From: CAZRVH01 sp964624905
GTDB lineage: Bacteria; Patescibacteriota; Gracilibacteria; Peribacterales; Peribacteraceae
Length of the DNA: 64,000 bases
Assembly: GCA_964624905.1 (NCBI GenBank)
Contig: CAZUYK010000003.1
Location: 1 to 64,000 of the forward strand
Reading direction: 5' to 3'
Below, piece by piece: positions 1-8,780 of the stretch (positions within the stretch are counted from its first letter, which is position 1; each line of letters starts with the position of its first letter). The notes beneath the pieces are model-generated. The model was not told where the DNA came from, ran no database searches, and saw only the letters and a list, made by a program, of their open reading frames with translations. The translations under genes and the position numbers were made by a program.

Positions 1-1287
1 GGCGATGGCAAAAAGGTTGAGGGGAAGAACGTGTACACGTACCACTTCCACGAAGCAATCCGCGATCATGTGATCCGCAATATTCGCACGTCGAACGTGA
101 CGCCGGAGCAGATCCAGCTGTCGTTCTCGGACCAGCAGGGAAAGACATACTCGCTCGACGACATCTTGAAGCTCTCGGAGGAAGCCTGGTTCAGCCGCGG
201 CATCGCGCTGTCCGCCGACTGCTGCAGTTCAATCGCCCGAAAGGCGCTGGAGAAGCTTCAGGCGCTGCGAACGGAATTCCCGCAGACATCACATCAGATC
301 ATCGCCTCAGCCCTCAGTGTCCGCCATGCCCGGGAATTCGTGAAACCCGCCTTCGAGCAGCTGAGTCTGCGCGTCGGACTCGTGAGTTCCCACGCGGAAG
401 AACGGACGAAGAACGATGATGTATTCGAGAAGCTGAAGCAGGGGAAGATCGATGTCATCATCCACGTCGGGATGCTCGGAGAGGGTTTCGACCACCCGCC
501 ACTTGGGGTAGCTGCCATTTTCCGGCCGTACAAGAGCCTCAACCCGTACATCCAGTTCATCGGTCGCGTGATCCGGCGCAACGGCCCCACGAAGCACTGC
601 TACGTCGTTTCGCACCTCGGACTCAACCAGCACAAGCGCTTCGATGAGTTCCGTCTCTTCGACCATGACGACAAGGAATTCATGCAGGAACTACTGGAGA
701 AGCAGGCCGGCATGCAGCCGGGCGAGGACGCGAGTTTCGTTGAGGAAGATACGGATGAGGGACATGAGCAGGAGGCGGAAACCGAGCCCGTCCGTATCAA
801 CGAACTTGGAACCGAACTCGTGGATTTCGAATCTCAGTACGTCCAGGAGGAGCAGAAGATCGAGGCTCTACACGCCGGAATCGAAGACCTGACGGACGAG
901 GGCAAAAAAACGCTTTTCAGAAAAATGGGAATCGACTATGACAATGTCACGATCAAATCGCGCGGTCGCACGAAGCCGGTGGATCAGCGCAAGGCATCAC
1001 GGAACCTTCTCAACGAACGAGAGAAAAGCATTGCCACAGACATCCTCAAGCGCCTTGCTCTAAAACACCGCGGCAGGGACTTCACAAAGATGTTCGACAA
1101 CTTCACATGGGTGAAGCGAAAGGTCAGCAAGGAAGTGAACCGGGTACTCGGCATGGACAAAAATCAACGCAAGTTGATCACGAACTCCCAGTTTCAGGAC
1201 ATCGAAGCAAAGGGAACCTTACAACAGGTGGGGATTGAATGCGGCGACTACTTCAGCGCGAAGCTGCAGGAGAAACAAGCCGCGTAG
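1..1287 (+). CDS. SF2 (DEAD/DEAH-type) helicase, C-terminal part, 5' end outside window
   Basis: The frame is open from base 1, so this is the 3' part of a larger gene; the GTG at 31 is only an internal codon. Seen: an SF2 motif V-like stretch (GMLGEGFDHP) followed by motif VI (QFIGRVIRR) in the first half, then an acidic region and a basic C-terminal tail of about 150 aa that I do not recognise. Known: this arrangement is the second RecA-like lobe of ATP-dependent helicases, as in restriction/repair-type helicases; the Walker A/B lobe would lie upstream of the window. A DNA-translocating role in a mobile element or defence gene is inference from the excisionase-like neighbour. Confidence 0.8.
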   Translation, partial: GDGKKVEGKNVYTYHFHEAIRDHVIRNIRTSNVTPEQIQLSFSDQQGKTYSLDDILKLSEEAWFSRGIALSADCCSSIARKALEKLQALRTEFPQTSHQIIASALSVRHAREFVKPAFEQLSLRVGLVSSHAEERTKNDDVFEKLKQGKIDVIIHVGMLGEGFDHPPLGVAAIFRPYKSLNPYIQFIGRVIRRNGPTKHCYVVSHLGLNQHKRFDEFRLFDHDDKEFMQELLEKQAGMQPGEDASFVEEDTDEGHEQEAETEPVRINELGTELVDFESQYVQEEQKIEALHAGIEDLTDEGKKTLFRKMGIDYDNVTIKSRGRTKPVDQRKASRNLLNEREKSIATDILKRLALKHRGRDFTKMFDNFTWVKRKVSKEVNRVLGMDKNQRKLITNSQFQDIEAKGTLQQVGIECGDYFSAKLQEKQAA

Positions 1288-1306
1288 CGGGGATCAACGA
1301 AGATGA

Positions 1307-1525
1307 TTAGCGCAAGCGCGCCTGCCGCTTCTTCGGCAGCTTTCTCCGGCGGATCCGCTCCTGCTGAAAAGCAACGACGTCGCTTTTCAGAAAGACTTTG
1401 CCCGTTGAAGTCTGTTTGCAACGGAGCTTGCCTGCTGCGACGACGCGATCAACGTACTGACGCGAAACGTGGAGATACCGCACTACATCGCCCATGCCCA
1501 TGATGTCGGGAAAATCCTGCGACAT
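1307..1525 (-). CDS. Excisionase/MerR-type helix-turn-helix DNA-binding protein
   Basis: 72 aa. The pattern MGMGDVVRYLHVSRQYVDR followed by a GKL turn and VFLKSDVVAF is the winged-helix layout of the excisionase (Xis) HTH family, with a basic C-terminal tail (RIRRRKLPKKRQARLR). Such proteins bind att or promoter DNA and act as recombination directionality factors or as regulators or antitoxins. It is convergent with the helicase (stop codons 19 bp apart). No integrase is visible in the window, so a role in excision is not demonstrated. Confidence 0.7.
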   Translation of the reverse strand: MSQDFPDIMGMGDVVRYLHVSRQYVDRVVAAGKLRCKQTSTGKVFLKSDVVAFQQERIRRRKLPKKRQARLR

Positions 1526-1608
1526 TGCGTGATTGATTGACTTTTTACGATATCGCTCGGATACTTGCCTCGTAAGGTGCTTTATGACACCTAGTTGCTT
1601 TACAGCCC

Positions 1609-2226
1609 ATGAATGCTACCCAGACAAAGCCCTGCCCCTTCTGCGCCGAGGAAATCCGCGTCGAGGCGAAGAAGTGCAAACACTGCGGCGAGTACCTGAC
1701 GCAGGAACACGCCCCGAATCACAAACCGATCAAGCCCGGGCCCCTCGACTCCGTCCTCGGGACCGCGCCGGTGGTGTACTGCCCGAACTGCCGGCACACA
1801 GGGAAAGCGAAACTCACGATTGGCGGGAACCTCGCGATCGAGCTCGTGCTCTGGTTCACGTTTGTCATCCCGGGCCTCCTCTACCACCTCTGGCGCAATT
1901 CCACGATGCGCTACAGCTGCGCGGCGTGCGGCTTCCAGGGCGTGCGAGAGGCTGAGGAGAAGCCGGATGACGCAGGACGGACATTCCACCGGCTCACGCA
2001 CCGGGAACGGAGCAGGATCGTCCAGCCGGCGATCGTCGGGCTCGTCGTGTCGTACTTCCTGCTGTACCGGGAATTCATTCTCGCGCTTCCGCTCGTCATC
2101 CTCCTCATCGCCGGCACCGTCGTCACGTACAAGCTGCGGATCCGGGAAAAGCAGAAGCACTTGATCGTCGGGTCCGCGCTCGGCGCGTACGCGGTATTCG
2201 TCCTGGTGCTGCTCCTGCGCCCCTGA
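1609..2226 (+). CDS. Zinc-ribbon membrane protein
   Basis: 205 aa. An N-terminal zinc ribbon (CPFCAEEI...CKHCGEYL, about residues 9-29) is followed by a second Cys4 set (YCPNCRHTGK ... YSCAACGF) that brackets a hydrophobic stretch (about 70-90), and then three more hydrophobic segments in the C-terminal half. The paired CxxC motifs around one hydrophobic segment resemble LITAF-like zinc ribbons, but I would not assign it to that family. Probably a membrane protein with cytoplasmic zinc knuckles. No functional context: it lies between an excisionase-like gene and an orphan. Confidence 0.6.
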   Translation: MNATQTKPCPFCAEEIRVEAKKCKHCGEYLTQEHAPNHKPIKPGPLDSVLGTAPVVYCPNCRHTGKAKLTIGGNLAIELVLWFTFVIPGLLYHLWRNSTMRYSCAACGFQGVREAEEKPDDAGRTFHRLTHRERSRIVQPAIVGLVVSYFLLYREFILALPLVILLIAGTVVTYKLRIREKQKHLIVGSALGAYAVFVLVLLLRP

Positions 2227-2352
2227 CCGTTGCTGCAACGGCCGGATGATTGTGTCGTTTCACGATTCGAAGGACTCATCTCACGGTGAAGCCGTCTTCG
2301 CCGGTAACGCGCGGTGACGCACCTGTGTCGCGTCTTCGCTACAATGTGGAGT

Positions 2353-3036
2353 ATGACACCCGACATGAAAATGAAACGCGCTCAAAGCAACGTGTGCCCT
2401 CGTAAGCCCGGCACCGGGTACGACGAGGAAGCGGTCTACCAATACCTCAAGTCCGCCGGCTGGAGCGTGCGCGGGGCGATGCGGCTCGCGGAGGAGGCCG
2501 GCGACCGACGGACACCGAAGGATCCGCGCACATGGAGCAAGTGCATCGGACGGAAGGATCTTTACGGCCGCTACCGACGGGAAAGTGCCGCGGAATGGAA
2601 GCTGTTCCACAACGAACGGGAAGCGCGCAAACAGCACTTCCTCGATCTCGTCGCGGCCGCGCTCGAACCGCTCATCGAGGAATACGGGATCATGCTCGGA
2701 AAGGCGCTGGGATCGCTTAAGAAACGCGACAATTACGAGCTCGCGCTCCTGCGGAAGGATTTCGCCTTCGGGCCGGAGGCATTCGACCGGCTGTGCCGTT
2801 TGTACATGCGCGCGGTCGGATTGCCGGAGAAGATTACACACAGCTTCCAGGATCAACGGATGACGACCGTGCTCACATACGACGAAGCCGAGCAGCAGAA
2901 GCGGCTCTCGGAATCCGGCAGGATCACGCGTCCGATGATCGCGAAGGACCTCGCGGAAGCGAAGCGGCTCATGGAGACGATCGACCTGGGTCCGGCGTGG
3001 GCGCTCGAGGAGCAGACGGCTGATGCATCAAAATGA
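2353..3036 (+). CDS. Hypothetical soluble protein, possible HTH near N-terminus
   Basis: 227 aa from the ATG at 2353; an upstream in-frame ATG at 2314 would add 13 residues, but a GGAG sits directly before 2353. Seen: a basic N-terminus, then AVYQYLKSAGWSVRGAMRLA, which could form a helix-turn-helix, a charged helical middle, and a Thr/Lys-rich end. The small size, HTH-like start and position beside excisionase and helicase genes would fit a phage or plasmid accessory protein (for example a small-terminase-like protein), but no diagnostic motif supports that. Function unknown. Confidence 0.5.
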   Translation: MTPDMKMKRAQSNVCPRKPGTGYDEEAVYQYLKSAGWSVRGAMRLAEEAGDRRTPKDPRTWSKCIGRKDLYGRYRRESAAEWKLFHNEREARKQHFLDLVAAALEPLIEEYGIMLGKALGSLKKRDNYELALLRKDFAFGPEAFDRLCRLYMRAVGLPEKITHSFQDQRMTTVLTYDEAEQQKRLSESGRITRPMIAKDLAEAKRLMETIDLGPAWALEEQTADASK

Positions 3037-3167
3037 CACAAAATCCCATGCCTCATGCCGGCGCTAATCTCAGCTTCGAAATATCAATCGTCTTCAGAGC
3101 GAGGTATATTCTCCGGAGTTCCGAAAGCAGGTAGGCTGCGGAGCCAATGAACTAAAATTTTATACAA

Positions 3168-3977
3168 TTAAAATTTAACGAAATCAGCAATTAAACACGA
3201 TCCAGTATCACTTCCTTTGAGTACGCGCATTACCTCTTGGCGAATTAGAGGCAGCTGACGAACAAGATTATATTTTGCGAAAGTCTTCTGGTGGGCCGCC
3301 TTTAATACAGGATCCATTGCAGAGAAAAGGTGATTCACATTCACATTAAATATTGCAGTCGCATCAACGTACTCCTTCGTTTCTCCGGCAAGATACTTTT
3401 CCTTACGTACCAAAGAAAACCCATTCATTTTAAACAAAGAAACCCATTCATCATCAGGAAGAATATTTCTATGCGCGATGGCATTTTCGATGTAATGAGC
3501 ATTTGCTGTGCGCATATCCGACGTTAAGGTGTCATCTACTGCGCCCGAAGAAGAGCCAGTGGAAGGAACCGTCATAATCACGTGCCCATTAGCTTCTGTC
3601 ATTCCTGATATGTTCGCAATGGCACGCATAGGATCATCCACATGTTCCAGGACGGAATTAACGATAATCGTCTTGCCTTTGGGAATAGAGTCGATGACTT
3701 GGTCACTGCAGATATCAAATTGCAGTAAATCACCATGCATATCCTGGACCCGAGCACGAGATAACTGATTTTGTTCACGATCCAGTCCAATATCGAAATG
3801 CAAACCCATGGTGCGTGCAAACAGTCCATTTCCAGTTCCCACATCAATGAGAGGCCTTGCCGTTTCCTTTGGCAAAAGAGAGCGAATTAGAGCCGCTTCC
3901 ATACTACGCAAAAGCGCCAACTTCGGATTGAACCAGTAGTATTCATATAATTCACGCAAGGCGGTTTCTCCATCCAA
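3168..3977 (-). CDS. Class I SAM-dependent methyltransferase (last gene of low-GC operon)
   Basis: 269 aa. Seen: motif I LIDVGTGNGLFARTMG (about 43-58), an acidic residue after strand 2 (GLDRE), and motif-IV-like IIVNSVLEHVDDP, the usual layout of Methyltransf_11-type small-molecule methyltransferases. The only start near the 5' end is TTG at 3977 (first ATG is at residue 26); I keep TTG because the segment ahead of that ATG looks conserved (YYWFNPKLALLRSMEAAL). It lies 90 bp downstream of the ComB-like gene on the same strand, and the SAM synthetase in the same operon would supply its cofactor. Substrate unknown. Confidence 0.75.
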   Translation of the reverse strand: MDGETALRELYEYYWFNPKLALLRSMEAALIRSLLPKETARPLIDVGTGNGLFARTMGLHFDIGLDREQNQLSRARVQDMHGDLLQFDICSDQVIDSIPKGKTIIVNSVLEHVDDPMRAIANISGMTEANGHVIMTVPSTGSSSGAVDDTLTSDMRTANAHYIENAIAHRNILPDDEWVSLFKMNGFSLVRKEKYLAGETKEYVDATAIFNVNVNHLFSAMDPVLKAAHQKTFAKYNLVRQLPLIRQEVMRVLKGSDTGSCLIADFVKF

Positions 3978-4067
3978 GGATCGGTTATCTTCCTGCCCTT
4001 CCGCCGTATGATTATGTAATTGTTCCAGAGCACATCATTTTACATCCAAACACACAACCCTTCAATT

Positions 4068-4760
4068 TTAAATATTAGCCCGAATAAGCGATATCAAGCC
4101 ATTCTGGGGATCCATTTTAGTCATAAGAATGAAATTGAACTTCCCTATACTTACGCATAAATCGTAATCCGATTCAGGATGCGACGCTCTGTTTTCATCG
4201 AAAAACATTGCGGCGTTCGACGTTTTTCTTATTGCAGATAGCACCCCATCTACCGGGGGTAGATTGCCCTGCAGCAAGCGCTGTAAATATTCCGCACAAA
4301 TCAAATCCTCATCAAGAAGGCCCTCTTGGGAGCCTGAGCAGACAATGGATACGATTGACGTGTTTTGTTGCTGAATGTAATCGGCAACGGCATGCACATT
4401 TACCAAGGCACATGAAACTACAAAATCTTCCTTTTGGGAAGCGAGCAATGCCTTGGTTCCTAGTGATGTGGCAAGGACAATGTCTTTGTTTTTTACGGAT
4501 GCGCGCATTACTTCACTCGGTGAATTTCCTATATCAAAATCTAAGGGTTTTATGCCTTCATTTTCCCCTACCAATTTAAGTGCAGGATATTTCTTTTTCA
4601 GCGAACGAGCCTCTTCCAGCGAACTCACTGGAAAAACACGACTAACCCCCTGATCGAATAAGTAGCAAGCCGTAGTGAAAGCTCTGAAGACGTCAATGAC
4701 CACTGCTAATCCTTCGGCTTTGTGAGCATTCTGAAGCCCTAGCAGGATCTGGATTTTCAT
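4068..4760 (-). CDS. ComB-like 2-phosphosulfolactate phosphatase family protein
   Basis: 230 aa, the usual length for the family. Seen: VVIDVFRAFTTACYLFDQG (about 20-38), the family signature near the N-terminus; VGENEG; FDIGNSPSEV; and LATSLGTKALL. Known: ComB hydrolyses 2-phosphosulfolactate in coenzyme M synthesis, but bacterial homologues occur without coenzyme M. It starts 23 bp after the glycosyltransferase stop, so it belongs to the same operon. Inference: it removes phosphate from an intermediate of the cluster's product, perhaps the phosphate added by the HprK-like kinase. No ComA, ComC or ComDE partner is visible, so a coenzyme M pathway is unlikely. Confidence 0.75.
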   Translation of the reverse strand: MKIQILLGLQNAHKAEGLAVVIDVFRAFTTACYLFDQGVSRVFPVSSLEEARSLKKKYPALKLVGENEGIKPLDFDIGNSPSEVMRASVKNKDIVLATSLGTKALLASQKEDFVVSCALVNVHAVADYIQQQNTSIVSIVCSGSQEGLLDEDLICAEYLQRLLQGNLPPVDGVLSAIRKTSNAAMFFDENRASHPESDYDLCVSIGKFNFILMTKMDPQNGLISLIRANI

Positions 4761-4783
4761 AAGACTCTTTTACCTTCTTTGCC

Positions 4784-5913
4784 TCAGTCAGGACAGAGAA
4801 AGTTTTTTAATTCAAGCGCTTGATTCAGAAGAATAGCCTCTACACTGGCAGTATCTAGTTGTTGGATTGCTTCCCAAAATGTGGCAATTCTCACTTTGTA
4901 TAATTCCGTGAAAACCTTCATTTGTACCTCATTGAACTCAGTCGAGTGGCAGAATTCCCCCAATATCGTAATCCAATCAGATTGGTCTAGATACCCCTCT
5001 TTGCAAACCTTTACTATCGATTTATAAAAATGAGATGAGCTTTGCATGTCACGTAATTCAGCAATGGCTTGATCTTTCATTTCCATGGCTTTTTGCCGAT
5101 GCGAAAAGTTTTCTATATTTTCAAAATCATCAGCAAGCAGGGCTTCGGCTGGAAATACATTCCATGAGTCACGATGGGACTGGATTTGCTGGTGAAGTGC
5201 GTTGGCAATCTGAGGAAACATCGTCGCAAGTTGCGGAAAACTGGGCTTGTGGATTTTCCGTCCTAACTTCTCGCTTGTTATCTTAAATCCGCCAAATACC
5301 GCTGATGCCGTGAAGAAAATATCAATACCATACTTTAATACATCCTGGTGCACTTCCTGTTGTAGTAAATGTTCGCAGAAACGCCGGCTCAATGCAAAGT
5401 CCCCTCCTATTGGCTGGCGTATGTAACGACCACTAGTGCCATAAAGAATTGGAAAGGCCAAATGATTCGTAGCGCTTCCCTCATACTTGTTTCTGGAATA
5501 ATTCGGCGTGACATAATCCGCACCCTCTAAAATTTTCTCTACGTACTTGGAAATCCAATCGGGCACAATGGAAGTAAGATCTGCATCGAATGTCATCATA
5601 TTCCCTCCCCCTCCTTGATCAATATGGCGCAGCAATGAAAGAAGATTGGCACCTTTTCCGCGCACACCCTCTTTTATAACCATAATCTCATGCGGATATT
5701 CGAGATTCGCATCTCGAAACTCGCTGACGGTGCGATCGCTGCTGTCACCGAATACCTCGACGTGTTCNNNNNNNNNNCACTATCTAGCAAAATTATTCGG
5801 GCATCGCCCTCACTAACCCCAGCCAGCTTTAATCCCTTGGAAACGGTTTCCGCAACATTCCTTACGCTTGACTCTTCATTATATGCCGGCAATCCTATGG
5901 TGAATTCAGGCAT
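4784..5913 (-). CDS. Family 2 glycosyltransferase, interrupted by an assembly gap
   Basis: The N-terminal part carries TIGLPAYNEESS, the GT2 nucleotide-sugar-binding start. The downstream part carries MMTFDADLTS with the DxD metal motif, then a long helical C-terminal region. Ten Ns fall between them. Reading through the gap with the placeholder length breaks the frame, but the frame after the gap stays open (E-H-V-E-V-F-G-D-S-S...) into the C-terminal part, so this is one gene whose gap size is wrong, not two. The start at 5913 overlaps the HprK-like stop by 8 bp, showing a coupled operon. It probably transfers a sugar to the cluster's product or to a lipid or protein acceptor. Confidence 0.7.
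5768..5777. other. Assembly gap (10 Ns)
   Basis: A run of ten N characters inside the glycosyltransferase gene. The round number suggests a scaffolding placeholder rather than a measured gap. Both flanks code for the same protein, so the true missing sequence is probably short and restores the frame. Confidence 0.95.
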
Positions 5914-6856
5914 GTGAAATTTCTTTTTGGATAAACTGAGCAATTTCTTTTGATCGTCCAGAGATATATAGAAGCGGCTTTTGTAATATCCTTTCGATTA
6001 ATTGTGTGCGCCTATCAAACAATTCTGGGTTATCAAGACTGGGAAGGCAATACATAAAATTCCTGTTCATATCCAAACCGGGAACACAGGATCCGCGAAT
6101 ATATCTTGAGAAATTTTCATAGATAATCAGCCGACTAACGAGGTTTTTGCTCTCATCCCTAACAAATATCTTTTCTTGCGCTTCATCAACGTGCACCAGG
6201 GTGCAAACTTTCACCTCTGTCGGCTCACTTCGAGCAGCGATGCCAACCTTATCAGGGCGGATAGCTATTTTTTGAAGCCATGCATCATCTGTGTCAGGAG
6301 GAAAAAGAGTGAGAAGGTCGGTTAATCCCCTGCGTACCGATTCCCTACGCAAATGAAGGACTTTCGTACCATGTGAAACAAGCATTTTGCCCTCCTTATC
6401 AACTTCGACAATCGTTAGATCATTGCCAATAAGCTGTGCGCCAAAATCTCTGCAACTATGTATAGCAACAGTGCTTTTTCCAGCGCCCTCTTTACCCAAT
6501 ACTAACGCGGCATTATCTCCAAAGGCGACGGCGGCGGAATGGGCTGTTGCCGCCCCTCGTTTCTGACGTCGATACTCCGTAATCGGATAAGCCGCATATG
6601 ACAGGACTTCTGCATCGACCCTTTCGGCAGGTGCACAAAAAACCGCATGAAATTCAGATGCAACCGTATATGAGATAGTCGGTATCGAAGAATGTACCAA
6701 TCGAGAGTGGCACCGCTCTTCAGGAGCAAGCATGCCAAAGGAAGGCATAAAAGCACTGAATCGTTCATGGTTAACAAATGCCTGTTCCAAATCAACATCG
6801 CTCACGAGCTCGACACACTCGCCTGCGATGGTGATTTTTTGCGAACCCATCACCAA
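5906..6856 (-). CDS. HPr kinase/phosphorylase-like (HprK-type) P-loop kinase
   Basis: 316 aa. Seen: a Walker A loop GKEGAGKST (about 121-129) preceded by HSAAVAFGDNAALVL and followed by GNDLTIVEVD, the order found in the HprK C-terminal kinase domain (His before the P-loop, acidic residues after it). Known: HprK-like kinases outside the PTS occur in peptide and exopolysaccharide gene clusters, where some phosphorylate a peptide or small molecule. No HPr gene is visible here. It overlaps the SAM synthetase (7 bp) and the glycosyltransferase (8 bp). Substrate unknown; a tailoring kinase is inferred. Confidence 0.75.
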   Translation of the reverse strand: MVMGSQKITIAGECVELVSDVDLEQAFVNHERFSAFMPSFGMLAPEERCHSRLVHSSIPTISYTVASEFHAVFCAPAERVDAEVLSYAAYPITEYRRQKRGAATAHSAAVAFGDNAALVLGKEGAGKSTVAIHSCRDFGAQLIGNDLTIVEVDKEGKMLVSHGTKVLHLRRESVRRGLTDLLTLFPPDTDDAWLQKIAIRPDKVGIAARSEPTEVKVCTLVHVDEAQEKIFVRDESKNLVSRLIIYENFSRYIRGSCVPGLDMNRNFMYCLPSLDNPELFDRRTQLIERILQKPLLYISGRSKEIAQFIQKEISHA

Positions 6857-8049
6857 GACTTTGGAAGCAGATAGCCGCTTAAAATGGAATCAACGTAATC
6901 ACGAGTACCCAATATCTCCGCAATCAAAACTTCGATCTCTTTCAATGCACACGTTTTTTCGGATAAAACAGCAACATTCTGAGGATCTAAAAGAGGATCG
7001 CCATTATTAGTCTGAATCAGAACCGTATTTTCCAGACCAAGCTTTTCAAAGAGTTCACGCGCAATCTCAGCGGAGAAAAACGCATGTACACGACCAGTGT
7101 GGTAAACTGGGTTTTTTCCAAATGCAGCTTCCATGCTGTGCACTCTCATGCTGGAAATCAGTCCGTTCGGCGAATTACCCCTGCCAACAAAACCCTCTTC
7201 GCCAAATTCAATGCAACTTCCCGTAGCTGTCATATACACCAAATTCCTATGCTTGTTTTGATCGGCCGTATTCACAGAAACATTGACCCCTATTTTGTCT
7301 TCTACAACTTCCTTTGCACGCTCTGTCAGCGCCTGTGAGATCTGGGATTTCATTTCTTCGTAAAATTGACGATCTGGGGTCTCGGTGCTTATGAAAGGCA
7401 CGCATGTTGTCACATCTATTTCATTCTGCCTACGCACAGCCATTACCTTGATATCCTGGCCTATAAATGAATGACGCGGTTGATAAGGTCCTGTATAGAA
7501 ATAAGCCTCCAACTCTTTTACCAATCTCTCTGTCGGAGAAAGGGGGTAGTGGCCTACGGTTACAGAAGTATCATTCGCCCATTGGTTTTGAGCATCAGGA
7601 ACATCATCAATGGATCTCGGCTTATACCAAGTGGGATTAACGGAAAAGTTCGAAGTTCCGAAATCGAACTTCAAATGTTCCGGATATTTTGCGATATGCG
7701 GAAGCACTTTGCGAAGATAGTCAGATGCCACTCGAGCCTGAAGCGATTCTATGTCGATTGCATCACCCCCGAATTCGGTACTCATCCTTCCTCCAAATAA
7801 AATTGTGGCAGGTTTCAGCATTTCACCGGTTCCGAAATCACGCTTCCAATGACCACCCTTCACGCCAAGCTTGTCCACGTTGTGATGCAAAACAGCACCG
7901 AACTTTTCACGTGTTAACCGCGAATATTCAACGGAAAGCGCTTCTGCAATGCCATCACTTAAAGTGTCAGGATGGCCCAATCCCTTTCTTTCCACTACCT
8001 CCACAGGCAGGCTTTGGACACTTGTCTGTTGAAAGGCGGAAACTTTCAT
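6850..8049 (-). CDS. S-adenosylmethionine synthetase, archaeal type
   Basis: 399 aa, the length expected for the archaeal MAT family, which is unrelated in sequence to bacterial MetK. Seen: VVERKGLGHPDTLSDGIAEA (residues 18-37), the ATP/Met-binding start; GGHWKRDFGTGEM; NVSVNTADQ; and GEEGFVGRGNSPNGLI near residue 290. It makes SAM from methionine and ATP in the cytoplasm. In bacteria this type is sporadic and often sits in specialised gene clusters. Here it overlaps the HprK-like gene, lies 5 bp after the CofE-like gene and probably feeds the operon's methyltransferase. The AT-richer composition suggests transfer with the rest of the operon. Confidence 0.9.
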   Translation of the reverse strand: MKVSAFQQTSVQSLPVEVVERKGLGHPDTLSDGIAEALSVEYSRLTREKFGAVLHHNVDKLGVKGGHWKRDFGTGEMLKPATILFGGRMSTEFGGDAIDIESLQARVASDYLRKVLPHIAKYPEHLKFDFGTSNFSVNPTWYKPRSIDDVPDAQNQWANDTSVTVGHYPLSPTERLVKELEAYFYTGPYQPRHSFIGQDIKVMAVRRQNEIDVTTCVPFISTETPDRQFYEEMKSQISQALTERAKEVVEDKIGVNVSVNTADQNKHRNLVYMTATGSCIEFGEEGFVGRGNSPNGLISSMRVHSMEAAFGKNPVYHTGRVHAFFSAEIARELFEKLGLENTVLIQTNNGDPLLDPQNVAVLSEKTCALKEIEVLIAEILGTRDYVDSILSGYLLPKSW

Positions 8050-8054
8050 GGGTA

Positions 8055-8780
8055 TCAGGAAATAATAACGGAAGAAATATCAGAATCCGTATCGCGCTCA
8101 TATTGCATTCCTCTCACAACGATAATGGGCTGACCTTCATTCGCCTGACCCATGAGGATTGAAGCGGCAGAAGCAACCTGATCAACAACGTTTACGACAG
8201 AACCAGATGCATTTCCGTAGAAATCCTCCCCTTTCATTTTGGAAACACCAGAAATGCCGGAGAATCCAATCGCCTGACCTACTGCTCCTTGGCGGCTGGG
8301 ATGCCCCAAACTATCGCTTATGATAACGGAGATGTGCTTCCCAAGTACGGATTCAATCTTTTCGCGAATGATTCTTGCACTCCTATCTGCATCCTCGGGC
8401 AACAATACGATCTTATTTCCAGAATCGGAATCAAGGTTTGATTTGTCGACGCCTGCCGATGTACACACCATACCGTTACGTAGCTGCGTAACGATTACCT
8501 TGCCTTTTACTTCGAGAATTTTTTCTGATTCATCGATAATGACTTGGCACAGCTTTGCATCGCGCCCTGTTTTTTGAGCAAGCTCCAGAGCATCCGAAGA
8601 AGGCACAACATTTCGCAGATCACAAATCCTACCCTCAGCCTTCGAAATAATTTTTTGGGCAATCACGATGATGTCCCTCTCTTCCAGGTCAGGCATGCGC
8701 TCCAGAATAATCTCGGCAATGTCATCACCTTTATGTACACGAGGAACATCGGGAACTGCCAGAAGGGAAAGATTCTGCAT
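8055..8780 (-). CDS. CofE-like F420-0:gamma-glutamyl ligase family protein (first gene of operon)
   Basis: 241 aa, as for stand-alone CofE. Seen: DIIVIAQKIISKAEGRI near residue 37, then VIISDSLGHPSRQGAVGQA (family pattern ISDTxGRPWRxGQxxVA) and IGFSGI, and SAASILMGQANEGQP at the C-terminal end. Known: CofE adds L-glutamate to a lactyl-phosphate cofactor using GTP; homologues in organisms without F420 act on unknown acids. No F420 biosynthesis gene (cofC, cofD, fbiC type) is visible. It is the promoter-proximal gene; the minus-strand sequence TATTAT around 8800-8810 could be its -10. Inference: it forms an amide bond between an acid and an amino acid in the cluster's product. Confidence 0.8.
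   Translation of the reverse strand: MQNLSLLAVPDVPRVHKGDDIAEIILERMPDLEERDIIVIAQKIISKAEGRICDLRNVVPSSDALELAQKTGRDAKLCQVIIDESEKILEVKGKVIVTQLRNGMVCTSAGVDKSNLDSDSGNKIVLLPEDADRSARIIREKIESVLGKHISVIISDSLGHPSRQGAVGQAIGFSGISGVSKMKGEDFYGNASGSVVNVVDQVASAASILMGQANEGQPIIVVRGMQYERDTDSDISSVIIS

Noticed and set aside
4068..4760. ComB-like gene as evidence for coenzyme M synthesis
   Set aside because: No ComA, ComC, ComD or ComE homologue nearby; the family is broader than coenzyme M producers.
8055..8780. CofE-like gene as evidence for coenzyme F420 biosynthesis
   Set aside because: No partner F420 gene is visible in the window and CofE homologues occur in F420-free organisms.
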